Part shown: piece after piece, positions 25,762 through 34,873 of the stretch
Layout: each line of letters opens with the position of its first letter
Numbering within the stretch: position 1 is the first letter of the stretch
From: an uncultured bacterium
GTDB taxonomy: Bacteria; Cyanobacteriota; Vampirovibrionia; Gastranaerophilales; Gastranaerophilaceae
Direction: 5' to 3'
Assembly (NCBI GenBank): GCA_949292185.1
Contig: CASEYP010000031.1
Location: forward strand, 186,001-250,000
DNA length: 64,000 nt
The notes under the pieces: generated by a model
The model's input: only the letters and a program-made list of their open reading frames with translations
The model's database searches: none
Told to the model about the DNA's origin: nothing
Program-made: the position numbers and the translations under genes

Positions 25762-28700
25762 ATGGCAAATAAACAAGAAGCATTAATATATATAGAAAAA
25801 GATAACATTACTGAAGCAGAGTTCATGTCTAGAAGTTTTGTTAATAAAGAAATTAAAAATAGAGCCTATATCAACGCTCTTGGAGCTGAGTTAGTTACTA
25901 AATATATTGCATCAGAAGGAATTAATGTTGAAGAGGCTCATAATATTCACTCTATTTCTAAAATATTAGAAAAAATTGATATAGCAGATATTTTACTTCC
26001 AAATATACATATTGATGTTCGTACTATTTTTGATGAAAATCAAATTTTTGTACCAAAATGCCATTTTGATTTAGAAATCACTCCTGATATTTATGTGGTT
26101 ATAAAATTAGATTCACAGTTTGATCACGTCGAGCTTTTAGGTTATTTCAAACCTAGCCAAATTGATAAGAAAAAAGCTAATACTGATTATTATTTTATAT
26201 CTAAATCTAAACTTTCTTCCCCAGACACACTAACAAAATTTATAAAAGATTTTACAGGTAGAACCTCAAGAGAACTAACTCAAGAAGACATGCTAAGAGG
26301 CAGAGAATTATCTATAACCCTAAATGATCACGATATTTCAGATGAAGAATTCCGTGAACTTCTTGAATTATTATTCTTAAACGATAGTTTAAGAGAAAGT
26401 GTTTTAGAATTTGACAACTTTGAAACTTTAGCTTTTAATGTTGAATCTGAACTTGGTAGAAACAAAACCATAGAAACAAGTACAACAATTCCTGAAACAC
26501 CGTTAATTGCTCAAGAAGATGAAAATGCAGTTAATGAAGAAATTTCATTAGAAAACACTGAACTCGGTGAAGATGACATTTTGTTAGATGAATCTTTCTT
26601 CGATGATGATTTGGATTCTGATAACGAAGAACAAGAGCAAGAGCAAGAAGAAAATTCTACAACTCAAGAAGAAACAGAACTTACTGAAAACGATAATACC
26701 GAGCCTTCAGATCAAGAACAAAGCTTAGATGAACCTTCTCTTGATATAAACAATGATAATATTGAAGATACTCTAACAATTGCAGATGAAACTGAAACTA
26801 GTTTATCTGAAGAAAATCTTGACGAAACTACTACTCAAAATTCAATTGAAACATCTATTGAAGAAGAAGCTTTACCTACACTAAACGATGAATCAATTGA
26901 CCTTGGAGATGACTTATTAGATGATAACTTAAATCTTTCTGATGAAAATTCTTCTGACACAACATTAGAAACTACACTACAAGAAGACTTAGAAACTTCT
27001 ACAAATGAAGAATCTTTACCTATTTTAGGAGAAGAATCAATTGATCTTGGAGATGATTTACTGGATGATGGATTAACATTAGATGAAAACAATGTAACAA
27101 ATACCATAGATGAAACATCAACATTAAATGAAATTGAAACATCTGTAGAAGAAGACATTTTACCAACAATAAATGATGAAGACCTTAACCTTGGGGATGA
27201 CCTACTAGATGATGGTTTAACAATAGCAGCAGAAGAAGAAGAAACTCAACTAAATATAGAAGACACTTCTACTTCAATAAATGAAACTACAGATACACCA
27301 AAAACTTCTAAAAAAAGCGTTGCAGAATCAATAACAGATGCTCTAAAAAATTCAATGGCAACTACTATTGAAACAGCCACAACAACAGCAGGTGCAGTTG
27401 CAGCTGAAGTTGCAGGTGCTGCCGTTGCAGGAGAAAAAGCTGCATCAAAAGAAGCAATAAAACTTGCATCTGTTGCCGGAGATCTTGTTAATGACATTGT
27501 TAATAAAAATATTGAAGAACAACAAAAAAATCTTGATAGAATAGATTATGCAAAAACTACTACCGATGCAACTGCTGTTCCTGAAAACATTTCAGCATTA
27601 GCACATGATCTTGCAATTGCAAAACACGAAAGTAACATTGAAGCTGAAAATTCAGGAAAATTTGATACTCCTAAAGATCTTTCCGATTTGCAACCTGTAG
27701 ACAATACACATGAAGAAGTTGCTGTAGAACAAGAGACAATTGAACTTGATAAAATGGAAACTATCAAAACTGAGGAATTTAAAGAAGATACAGATAGCAT
27801 AGTTAATCTTGAAAGTCTTACAAATATTGACTCTCCAACTAAACCAGTTGACGATCTTGAAAAGAAACTTCAAAACCCTGATGTTGACAAAATAGATCTT
27901 CCAAACCTTTCTTCATTTGAAATTAATGAAGATGGAACATCATCATTTGATAATTTTGCAGACATTGATTTAAATAACGAAGAAGAACATTTAGTTGATT
28001 TAAAAATGCCATCTCACGAATTTAATTTAGATGCACCAAATTCACAAGATATGGGAATGAGTGATTTTGATAACAGAAACAGTTCTAACAATATACTATC
28101 TTCTGATTTCGGGGATAAAATAATCGATCAAAACGCAACCTTTGAAGACGACGAAACCAGAGAAGTTCCAAACTTTAATCTGGACGATGATATTAATTTA
28201 AATGATGAAATTAATTTAGATGAAGATGTCAATACCTCAACACAAATAAGTGAAACCAACTCAAATCCTGAAAATATAGACACAATTAGCTATACACAAG
28301 CAGAAACTCAGACAACTGAAAATAACTCAGACTATAGTGAAATTGACGATTTCTCAGAATTATTATCTGATGATGATATCTCTGATAACTTTGCACAAGA
28401 TAATACAACAACCCCAGAAACTTTAAATCAAGAAACAGATATTTCTAATCAAAATATAACACCAGAAGATACTCAACAAGATCAAGACTGGTTGAATGAT
28501 ACAAATTATGACAATCTTGAAGATATAGATATTCCAAAATCAGAACCTACAGCAGGAAACGAAATTTCTGACGAAGAAATAATCGTTGAGCCTGAAGCAA
28601 ATAATCAACAAAAAACATTTGCAGTAAGGGAAAATTCAAGAGCAATAAGCGATAAAACATTTACGGTAGGAGAAATACCTATTGATATCAACAATCCGGA

Positions 28701-29523
28701 AGCACAACCATCTACAGTTCCGGAAAACGAAAATCTTGAAGATTTATATGATCCAAACTCCAAAGTTCCAGGCTCATCACTTCTTCAACAACCTGGAAGA
28801 CTTGGAGCATCAGGAATCTCTAATGCAGGTCTTGGAATTGGCATAAAACTAATAGGCGGACTAATTGTATTAGCAATAGTCTGTGCAATAGGTTTTGGAG
28901 TAGCAAAACTATTCAAAACTCCGACAGAAGAAACTCCACAACCAATCACTGATGATACAACACCAACTAGTCCTGATAACGGAGTATCTGATGCAAATAC
29001 TCTAAATGTAGATCCTAATAATGTTGTTAAAATGGATAATAATACAGATGCCTTAGCCTCTACAAATACACCACAACCTGCAGCAAAATCTGCAAAACAA
29101 CAAACAATTCCACAGGCTACAACTCAACCTAAATCAACTTCCCTAACACCAGCTCAAAAGAAATCAATTAGTGCAACAACATTTATTGAAGTTAAAAAAT
29201 TAACTTGGGAAGTTCCGGACTACATTTCATACAATGCAGCATTTAAACAATACTTCCAAGCAGCAGGTAAGAGTTTGAAATTATCACTAACAAGTGATTT
29301 GCTACTTGCTACAGACTATGCATACTCAAATGAAATAAGAGTAAGCGTAACTTTCGATAAAGATGGAACATTTAAAACTTCTCAAATAATAACTTCAAGT
29401 GGTTCATCCCAAATCGATAGCATTGTGTTACAAACTGTTAACCAAACATTAAAAGTCCTAAAAGCTCCTCATAGCGTAGGAAACGACGAAAGTACAACAG
29501 TTATACTTAAAATTTATCTATAA
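25762..29523 (+). CDS. Giant acidic membrane protein with TonB C-terminal-like domain
   Basis: A 1253-residue protein. Residues 1-230 look globular. Residues about 230-1020 are a very acidic D/E/T/N-rich region, interrupted by an alanine-rich helix at about 530-575 (TTTAGAVAAEVAGAAVAGEK). Three imperfect repeats of about 48 residues occur near 370, 418 and 466, each with the core LP-x-L/I-x-DE-x-x-x-LGDDLLDD. One membrane segment lies at about 1027-1050 (IGIKLIGGLIVLAIVCAIGF). After a proline- and threonine-rich linker, the last 90 residues resemble a TonB C-terminal domain (VSVTFDKDGTFKTSQIITSS, then GSSQIDSIVL). This puts about 1000 acidic residues in the cytoplasm and the TonB-like tip outside. 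It heads a plus-strand block with a sigma factor and a STAND-like ATPase. Confidence 0.75.
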   Translation: MANKQEALIYIEKDNITEAEFMSRSFVNKEIKNRAYINALGAELVTKYIASEGINVEEAHNIHSISKILEKIDIADILLPNIHIDVRTIFDENQIFVPKCHFDLEITPDIYVVIKLDSQFDHVELLGYFKPSQIDKKKANTDYYFISKSKLSSPDTLTKFIKDFTGRTSRELTQEDMLRGRELSITLNDHDISDEEFRELLELLFLNDSLRESVLEFDNFETLAFNVESELGRNKTIETSTTIPETPLIAQEDENAVNEEISLENTELGEDDILLDESFFDDDLDSDNEEQEQEQEENSTTQEETELTENDNTEPSDQEQSLDEPSLDINNDNIEDTLTIADETETSLSEENLDETTTQNSIETSIEEEALPTLNDESIDLGDDLLDDNLNLSDENSSDTTLETTLQEDLETSTNEESLPILGEESIDLGDDLLDDGLTLDENNVTNTIDETSTLNEIETSVEEDILPTINDEDLNLGDDLLDDGLTIAAEEEETQLNIEDTSTSINETTDTPKTSKKSVAESITDALKNSMATTIETATTTAGAVAAEVAGAAVAGEKAASKEAIKLASVAGDLVNDIVNKNIEEQQKNLDRIDYAKTTTDATAVPENISALAHDLAIAKHESNIEAENSGKFDTPKDLSDLQPVDNTHEEVAVEQETIELDKMETIKTEEFKEDTDSIVNLESLTNIDSPTKPVDDLEKKLQNPDVDKIDLPNLSSFEINEDGTSSFDNFADIDLNNEEEHLVDLKMPSHEFNLDAPNSQDMGMSDFDNRNSSNNILSSDFGDKIIDQNATFEDDETREVPNFNLDDDINLNDEINLDEDVNTSTQISETNSNPENIDTISYTQAETQTTENNSDYSEIDDFSELLSDDDISDNFAQDNTTTPETLNQETDISNQNITPEDTQQDQDWLNDTNYDNLEDIDIPKSEPTAGNEISDEEIIVEPEANNQQKTFAVRENSRAISDKTFTVGEIPIDINNPEAQPSTVPENENLEDLYDPNSKVPGSSLLQQPGRLGASGISNAGLGIGIKLIGGLIVLAIVCAIGFGVAKLFKTPTEETPQPITDDTTPTSPDNGVSDANTLNVDPNNVVKMDNNTDALASTNTPQPAAKSAKQQTIPQATTQPKSTSLTPAQKKSISATTFIEVKKLTWEVPDYISYNAAFKQYFQAAGKSLKLSLTSDLLLATDYAYSNEIRVSVTFDKDGTFKTSQIITSSGSSQIDSIVLQTVNQTLKVLKAPHSVGNDESTTVILKIYL

Positions 29524-29535
29524 ATATGGTATAAT
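29507..29535 (+). promoter_or_regulatory. Extended -10 promoter before the sigma-factor gene
   Basis: TG-G-TATAAT (29527-29535) is a perfect extended -10. A weak -35 (TTAAAA, 29507-29512) lies 17 bases upstream, inside the end of the giant acidic gene. Transcription would start near 29542, about 20 bases before the GTG start, so the sigma-factor gene may be expressed independently of the gene before it. Confidence 0.55.
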
Positions 29536-29561
29536 GCCGTTGAGGTAGAGGAAGCTAAATT

Positions 29562-30122
29562 GTGGAATTAACACAAGACAAGATTGATTTAATTAGTAGA
29601 ATAATAAAAAATGATCGTAAATACCCAAATAATGAGGATTTATACGATGACTTTTTTAATGAAACTTGTAAACGTTCAGTAGCAATTGTTAATGCTATTG
29701 AAAGCGAGTCTACTTTGGAAGCCTATCTTAAACGTATTGTAACTACATCTATAGTTAATGTGTTAAAAGATTCCGGAAGATTAAGAAGGACAAGAGCAGG
29801 TTACATGTCAACAAAAGAAGTAGCTCTTGAACCTCTGGATAGCACTGACTATTCTAAAATAGAAATCAACTACGCAAGTGTAAAAATTCCGGATAATCCT
29901 GAAGAAATTGTTATTCAAAAGGAAATTTTACAATTTGTTGCTGATACAATACGAAAAATTGATGAATCTGAACCTGACAAAAACTATTTACATATTTATA
30001 CTTTGCGTTATGATAAAGGCATGACTCAGAAAGAAATTTCTGAAGAACTTGGTATCTCTCAATCTGAAATCTCAAAAAGATTATACAAATTGATGGATAA
30101 AGTCAGAGATGTTATTGAATAA
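29562..30122 (+). CDS. Sigma-70-family (ECF-like) RNA polymerase sigma factor
   Basis: A 186-residue protein with GTG start. The N-terminal half (NNEDLYDDFFNETCKRSVAI, LEAYLKRIVTTSIVNVLKDS) fits a region-2-like helical domain. The C-terminal helix-turn-helix is clear (LRYDKGMTQKEISEELGISQ, then SEISKRLYKL), as in sigma region 4. It is of ECF size, but the region-2 match is loose, so a sigma-like transcription factor is also possible. It stands between the giant acidic protein (38 bases) and the zinc-ribbon ATPase (9 bases), suggesting one regulatory module. No separate anti-sigma factor is recognisable; the membrane protein at 25762 could fill that role (inference). Confidence 0.78.
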   Translation: MELTQDKIDLISRIIKNDRKYPNNEDLYDDFFNETCKRSVAIVNAIESESTLEAYLKRIVTTSIVNVLKDSGRLRRTRAGYMSTKEVALEPLDSTDYSKIEINYASVKIPDNPEEIVIQKEILQFVADTIRKIDESEPDKNYLHIYTLRYDKGMTQKEISEELGISQSEISKRLYKLMDKVRDVIE

Positions 30123-30131
30123 TTCTAAACT

Positions 30132-33131
30132 ATGAAATGTCCGATATGTAAAAAAAATATACCCAATACGGCATTAAAATGTCCATATTGTAAAACACGT
30201 ACAGGTTTATTATGTTCTCACTGTAATACTGTAAACCCTATCGGAAATTTAGTATGCCAAAAATGCGGACAAGAATTACTAAAAATTTGTCCTCACTGTC
30301 ATAGTGTTAATTTCCCGATTGCTACAAAATGCAGAAAATGCGGTTCACCTTTAGGTAAAGGATTAAACAAAACTAAAGAAAAAACTAAATCAAAAACAGA
30401 TAAAAATATAAAAATTGAATTTGAACCAAAATATTTATCTCAAAAACAAGCTTTGGAAGCACTTTCTGAAGGTATCAAATCAAAAGATGTAAAAATATTT
30501 TCAATAACTGGTCAAAAAGGTATTGGCAAAAGTACATTACTAAAAGAAGTTATTCAATCTCTTGACGCAGAAAAATTAGAATGGTGTATCGGCAAATGTA
30601 CTCAATTAACACAATTAACTCCAGGTGGCGTTATTCAAGATATGCTGTTAAACCTGTTCAAATTGCCAAACTTTTATGTCAATAACAATGACTTAAAAAA
30701 TGATGCATTACAATTTTTCAGTAATGAATTTAGATTTCTTAGCGCAAATGAAGTTGCAGATTTTCTAAACTTTTTATACAACTCAAAAGACGGCAACTAT
30801 GAAGACATTATAATAAATAAAAAACATACTTACGAAATTTTAAACAAAATTTTCGACGCCTTCTGCCATACAGGAAGATTTGTATTTGTAGTTGATAATT
30901 TTGATTTTATTGACGGATTTTCAATAGAATTTCTCACAAACTTTATGAGAAAAAATTACAACTGGAAAAACTTAAAATTCATTGCACTATACAATGAACC
31001 TAAACCGATAAGCAGTTTTTTCGGGTTTGAATCAAAAGAATTAAAATCTTATTTAGATATAAACTTAACAGGCATTCCAACTAATGAACTTGAACAAAAA
31101 CTAAAACTTACAGGAGAATCAGGAACCTATGTTTCCAATAGAGAAAAAGAAGTTATATTTGAAAAATGCAATGGAAACCCGGCATTTGTAGAACAGGCTG
31201 TAAGTTATTGCTTTGATTGCCAAATTTCTGATAAAGCTTTTTTAATGCCAAACAATTTTCCTGATCTGATAAAAGAAAGATTAGAAACACTAAAAAAGAT
31301 AAACAAAGAAGCACATAAACTTCTATGCGGAGCATCTATTCTTGGCGATAAATTAAATCTGGCACTTCTAAAAGAAATTTTCGGGTATAAAAATCAAGAA
31401 TTTAATGACATAATGTCATATCTTGTTAAATCAAAATTCGTACATCCTTATAACGAAATTTATTATGAATTTAATAACTTATTACTATGGGAAAATGTAC
31501 TTAAAAATATTCAAAACGATCCATCATTTGAAGACTTAAACGTTAAAATAGGGAAAGCCATAAGCGTCTTTAATTTAAACACAAATGCTACAATGGCAAT
31601 GATTGCGCACAACCTAAAAGAAAACAGAATGGCATTTGATATATGGACAAAAACAACACGACTTGCTTCATATATAGGTGATGTAAATTTATATGTAATA
31701 GCCCAAAAACAATGTTTAGCTCTACTCAACGAGTTCAATGAAAACGAAACATTAAATATAAGATTTAATATAAGTGAAAGACTCGGAAAATTATTAACCG
31801 AATATGACCCTGAAGAAGCCATTGAATATTTACCTGATGCAATTCAAAATGCAAAAACTAACAATAACGAAACCAAAGAAATTGAATTATTAGGATATCT
31901 TGCACTATGTTGCAAAAAAACAGGAAATTACTTTGGTGATGTTGAATGTGTTGATAATGTATTGAAAAAATTAACTCCAGGTCTTGATCTTGAAGCAGCA
32001 TTAATAAAGGCTTCGAAATTATCATCTTTAATTAATATCGGCAACAGCGGAGAAGTTATAAATCTTATAGATAATGAAATTTTGCCAGTCTTAAATAACA
32101 ATTTGGCAAAACCTAGATTAGACAAATCAATTCCATTAGGTTTTGTATACGATACTTGGCTTAGAGTATATTTATATTTAGCAACAGCTCTGGCACTTCA
32201 AGGTAATGACAGGTCTTTTGAAATTCTAACTGCATTATTTGAAATTATTGATAAAAACAAAATTGATGACGATGAACTTATATGTCGAGCAAAACTTATA
32301 CTTGCTTATGCAAATACTATGAAAGGTAATTTCAAAACCTCAAAAGAAGTTTTATCAGACATTTCCAATAAACTAAGTATTGAATATTTAGATATTGATA
32401 ACCTAAATTCTAACGGTGCAGATATTTTAAATTACTATAATTTAATTGAAACAATCAATAATTTTCTACAAAAACAATTTGATAACATGCAAGAAAGCTT
32501 GTTTGATGCAACAAGATGTGCGGTTGATACAGGAAATGATTTTCTAAAAAATATATTCAAAACACTGCTTGGAAAATTATTCTATGAATCAAAACAGGCT
32601 AAACATTCAATAGAAATATATAATGAAGAAGTTACATATTTCGCAAATAAAAAATTAGCTATAGGCGCATTACTTAACTGGTATTTGATAGCAGAAGCTA
32701 CAATAATAACTGAAAATCCTAAAAATGCTATTGATATTGCAACACAAGCTCTTGAAATAGCTCAAAATCCAAGAATTAATAATTATTATTTTATTGTCCT
32801 ATTAAAAATATTGTTAACAAAAGCTAACATGGAAATTTCAGATTACGAAACAGCAAAAATCAATTTGGAATCAGCACTAATTCTTGCAAAAAAATATAAT
32901 ATGAATGATTTATTATCAAAAATATATTTAATTTATGGAAAATATTATCAAGATCTTGGTTCAATAAGTTCTCAAAATCAACTTGAATATCTTAAAGGTT
33001 CTGCAAAAATGTACGATAACGCAATGGACTTAGTAATAAAAGAAACAAAAAATTCATATATGAGAGATAAAATTGAAAAACATAAAAATATATTACTGTC
33101 CTATTGCCAAACAAATAATTTCAATATATAA
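30132..33131 (+). CDS. Triple zinc-ribbon, STAND-like ATPase with TPR-type C-terminus
   Basis: A 999-residue protein. Residues 3-70 hold three CxxC...CxxC zinc ribbons (CPIC/CPYC, CSHC/CQKC, CPHC/CRKC). A basic linker leads to an NTPase with a P-loop at about 125-133 (ITGQKGIGKSTLLKEV) and a Walker B-like strand at about 250-258 (FVFVVDNFDFIDG), followed by a helical winged domain. From about residue 490 to the end there are tetratricopeptide-like helical pairs (for example ETAKINLESALILAKKYNMN). This is the layout of STAND regulators such as MalT and of related AAA-TPR signalling proteins, but no HTH or cyclase effector domain is seen. It is 9 bases after the sigma-like gene. Confidence 0.8.
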   Translation: MKCPICKKNIPNTALKCPYCKTRTGLLCSHCNTVNPIGNLVCQKCGQELLKICPHCHSVNFPIATKCRKCGSPLGKGLNKTKEKTKSKTDKNIKIEFEPKYLSQKQALEALSEGIKSKDVKIFSITGQKGIGKSTLLKEVIQSLDAEKLEWCIGKCTQLTQLTPGGVIQDMLLNLFKLPNFYVNNNDLKNDALQFFSNEFRFLSANEVADFLNFLYNSKDGNYEDIIINKKHTYEILNKIFDAFCHTGRFVFVVDNFDFIDGFSIEFLTNFMRKNYNWKNLKFIALYNEPKPISSFFGFESKELKSYLDINLTGIPTNELEQKLKLTGESGTYVSNREKEVIFEKCNGNPAFVEQAVSYCFDCQISDKAFLMPNNFPDLIKERLETLKKINKEAHKLLCGASILGDKLNLALLKEIFGYKNQEFNDIMSYLVKSKFVHPYNEIYYEFNNLLLWENVLKNIQNDPSFEDLNVKIGKAISVFNLNTNATMAMIAHNLKENRMAFDIWTKTTRLASYIGDVNLYVIAQKQCLALLNEFNENETLNIRFNISERLGKLLTEYDPEEAIEYLPDAIQNAKTNNNETKEIELLGYLALCCKKTGNYFGDVECVDNVLKKLTPGLDLEAALIKASKLSSLINIGNSGEVINLIDNEILPVLNNNLAKPRLDKSIPLGFVYDTWLRVYLYLATALALQGNDRSFEILTALFEIIDKNKIDDDELICRAKLILAYANTMKGNFKTSKEVLSDISNKLSIEYLDIDNLNSNGADILNYYNLIETINNFLQKQFDNMQESLFDATRCAVDTGNDFLKNIFKTLLGKLFYESKQAKHSIEIYNEEVTYFANKKLAIGALLNWYLIAEATIITENPKNAIDIATQALEIAQNPRINNYYFIVLLKILLTKANMEISDYETAKINLESALILAKKYNMNDLLSKIYLIYGKYYQDLGSISSQNQLEYLKGSAKMYDNAMDLVIKETKNSYMRDKIEKHKNILLSYCQTNNFNI

Positions 33132-33264
33132 ACAAATTTTGTAATAAAAAATAAAAAAAATTTATAAAACTTTATAAGTATTCAATTTTGTAACGAAAAC
33201 ATATATAATCTTTACAAGAAAACATGTTTATTCTAAAAATATGTTATAAAAAAAGGAAACGAAA

Positions 33265-33906
33265 TTGCTAAATAATTTTGAAAGTTTTGATAATTCAGAA
33301 ACTGCTACCAAAAAGGATATAGTAATCCAAGAGAGAGTAGAACTTGTTTCATCACACATGTACAAACAATTTTTAGATTATCAGCATTCTACAGTGAATA
33401 CGAATGATATCTTTTCAAGAATGATAGATTGTCTTGAACTTGTTACAAACAATTTAAAACAATCATTTTCATCAAGAGGAGTTACAACTCAAAACATATA
33501 TGTAGATGCAGATGCCCTAAAATCAACAGCAGTTGTTAATATTTTGTGGCACAAAATGAGTTTTACAACCAGATGCAATTTTCAACCACAAGCATTATAT
33601 AGAGAAGATGGCAGACATATTTTTTCTAACAGAATAATGGCAGTTAGAGGAAATTACCACGACATAATAAAAGAAGCAAAAGACCGAGAAGATGAAATGG
33701 TTAAACTTTTAGAGAATGAAATAGCTTCTTTATATGTTCCACCTGATCAAAATCAAAAATGCATATTTAAAATAAAACATACAGGACAAGAGTTTACACT
33801 AAATCAAACAGATGCACCGCGCGAATTTGTTTTAAAAGTCGTAGAAACAGTTTGCGGAGGCGGCTTATACCACCAAGACGGTTCTGTTAAAACTTTTATA
33901 GTTTAA
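33265..33906 (+). CDS. Hypothetical protein after the STAND ATPase
   Basis: A 213-residue soluble protein of unknown family with a TTG start. The start is supported by AAAAAAAGGAAACGAAA directly before it, and no better ATG fits. The N-terminal half is helical (ELVSSHMYKQFLDYQHSTVN). The C-terminal half has strands and a glycine-rich end (KVVETVCGGGLYHQDGSV). No catalytic motif, tag or membrane segment is visible. It lies 133 bases after the ATPase on the same strand, with AT-rich promoter-like sequence between, so it may belong to that module or be separate. Confidence 0.68.
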   Translation: MLNNFESFDNSETATKKDIVIQERVELVSSHMYKQFLDYQHSTVNTNDIFSRMIDCLELVTNNLKQSFSSRGVTTQNIYVDADALKSTAVVNILWHKMSFTTRCNFQPQALYREDGRHIFSNRIMAVRGNYHDIIKEAKDREDEMVKLLENEIASLYVPPDQNQKCIFKIKHTGQEFTLNQTDAPREFVLKVVETVCGGGLYHQDGSVKTFIV

Positions 33907-33920
33907 TAAGTTATAAACAG

Positions 33921-33951
33921 TTGACTAAATGTAAAAAATAGCTAATATTAT
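33921..33951 (+). promoter_or_regulatory. Probable promoter for the 85-residue gene
   Basis: TTGACT (33921-33926) is followed by TATTAT (33946-33951) with a 19-base spacer. The predicted transcript would start near 33958, at a GGTTA-TTA-GGTTA repeat that makes up most of the short leader. Confidence 0.45.
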
Positions 33952-33976
33952 ATATTATAAGGTTATTAGGTTAGAC

Positions 33977-34234
33977 ATGAAATTATTAGAAAAATTAAAA
34001 GAGTACGAAAACCAGTACTTATTCATAAGATGGGCTACCGGCGGGGAATATGGCAAATTGATGTATGCCGGTGAAGATTTTATTGAATTTAATATTATTG
34101 ATGTAGATACTATGAGCTACCGTGAAACAATGCTTATATATGCTCCATTAATACTTGAAGTTTCAATTGGAGGAGCAGATATAGCAAGAATTGTTGCTGA
34201 AGTATCTTCCCAGATGACAATGCACGAAAATTAG
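33977..34234 (+). CDS. Small protein with possible Sm-like beta-barrel
   Basis: An 85-residue protein. Residues 12-60 show five short strands with the pattern QYLFIRWATGGEYGKLMYAG, DFIEFNIIDV, TMLIYAPLILEVSIG. This order (GxxxGKL followed by an ED-x-I strand and a terminal I-x-x-V) resembles Sm/Lsm or Hfq-type small barrels that bind RNA. The resemblance is structural and from memory. The helix usually N-terminal is short here (MKLLEKLKEYENQ). The leader contains AGGTTAG before the ATG, a weak ribosome site. Next to it on the opposite strand is the predicted small RNA, so an RNA-binding role would make sense but is not shown. Confidence 0.6.
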   Translation: MKLLEKLKEYENQYLFIRWATGGEYGKLMYAGEDFIEFNIIDVDTMSYRETMLIYAPLILEVSIGGADIARIVAEVSSQMTMHEN

Positions 34235-34236
34235 GT

Positions 34237-34337
34237 AAAAAAAAAGTCACACTTCTGCGACTTGAACAATAATCTTGGGAGGAGATTTTGGGATAGTTTG
34301 TACATGCATGATAAGCCAATCATGTCAAATTAGTTAC
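34237..34337 (-). ncRNA. Predicted small RNA with anti-Shine-Dalgarno C-rich loop
   Basis: On the minus strand a TATAAT (34344-34349) with TTTGTA 16 bases further up (34366-34371) would start a transcript near 34337. It folds into three hairpins: CATGAT/ATCATG (34307-34324), AATCT-CCTCCCA-AGATT (34271-34287), and AAGTCGCA-GAAG-TGTGACTT (34244-34263) followed by nine U residues, a strong Rho-independent terminator. No protein-coding gene on this strand could use that terminator. The C-rich loop is complementary to Shine-Dalgarno sequences, as in several known regulatory RNAs. Confidence 0.55.
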
Positions 34338-34363
34338 ATTAATATTATAAATTTTAACAAAAA

Positions 34364-34392
34364 TTTACAAAACCACTTTTTTATAGTATAAT
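34364..34392 (+). promoter_or_regulatory. aroQ promoter, giving a leaderless start
   Basis: TTTACA (34364-34369) and TATAAT (34387-34392) have an ideal 17-base spacer. The predicted start point falls at about 34399, which is the A of the aroQ ATG. The -35 region overlaps the -35 of the divergent small RNA promoter. Confidence 0.6.
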
Positions 34393-34398
34393 AAACTT

Positions 34399-34854
34399 AT
34401 GGAAAAAGACTTAAATATATTGATTATCAATGGTCCAAACCTAAATATGCTGGGAGTTAGAGAGCCTGAGCAATATGGTTCTAAGTCTTATAAAGATTTA
34501 GAAATGGAGCTTTATGAATACTCATTTGAACTTGGAATAAACATTGAAATATTCCAAAGCAACTTTGAGGGTGAAATTATCGAAAAAATACAATATGCAC
34601 TTGGCAACTTTGACGGAATAATATTAAATGCCGGAGCATACACCCATACAAGTGTTGCAATACGTGATGCATTAACATCAGTAAAAATACCTACTGTAGA
34701 AATTCATATTTCAAACATTTATAAAAGAGAGGAATTTCGTCACAACTCAATGTTTGCTGATGTATGCGTGGGGCAAATTACTGGATTTAAAACTGATAGT
34801 TATAAACTGGGGTTACAAGGACTGGTTAATTTCTTAACCAGTGCTAACGACTAA
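34399..34854 (+). CDS. aroQ: 3-dehydroquinate dehydratase, type II
   Basis: Dehydrates 3-dehydroquinate to 3-dehydroshikimate in the shikimate pathway; the type II enzyme is a dodecamer of small subunits. The 151-residue sequence has ILIINGPNLNMLGVREPEQY with the catalytic tyrosine, SNFEGEIIEKIQ, GIILNAGAYTHTSVAIRDAL and VEIHISNIYKREEFRHNSMF, all family signatures. There is no Shine-Dalgarno sequence. The promoter at 34364-34392 predicts a leaderless message. It is a single gene followed by the converging tagged gene at 34874. Confidence 0.96.
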   Translation: MEKDLNILIINGPNLNMLGVREPEQYGSKSYKDLEMELYEYSFELGINIEIFQSNFEGEIIEKIQYALGNFDGIILNAGAYTHTSVAIRDALTSVKIPTVEIHISNIYKREEFRHNSMFADVCVGQITGFKTDSYKLGLQGLVNFLTSAND

Positions 34855-34873
34855 ATAAAACAGTTGTTTTAAG

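Noticed and set aside
26835-27873. Several long open frames on the minus strand inside the giant acidic gene
   Set aside because: They run antisense to a low-complexity acidic tract, which creates serine-rich open frames by base composition. They have no ribosome sites.
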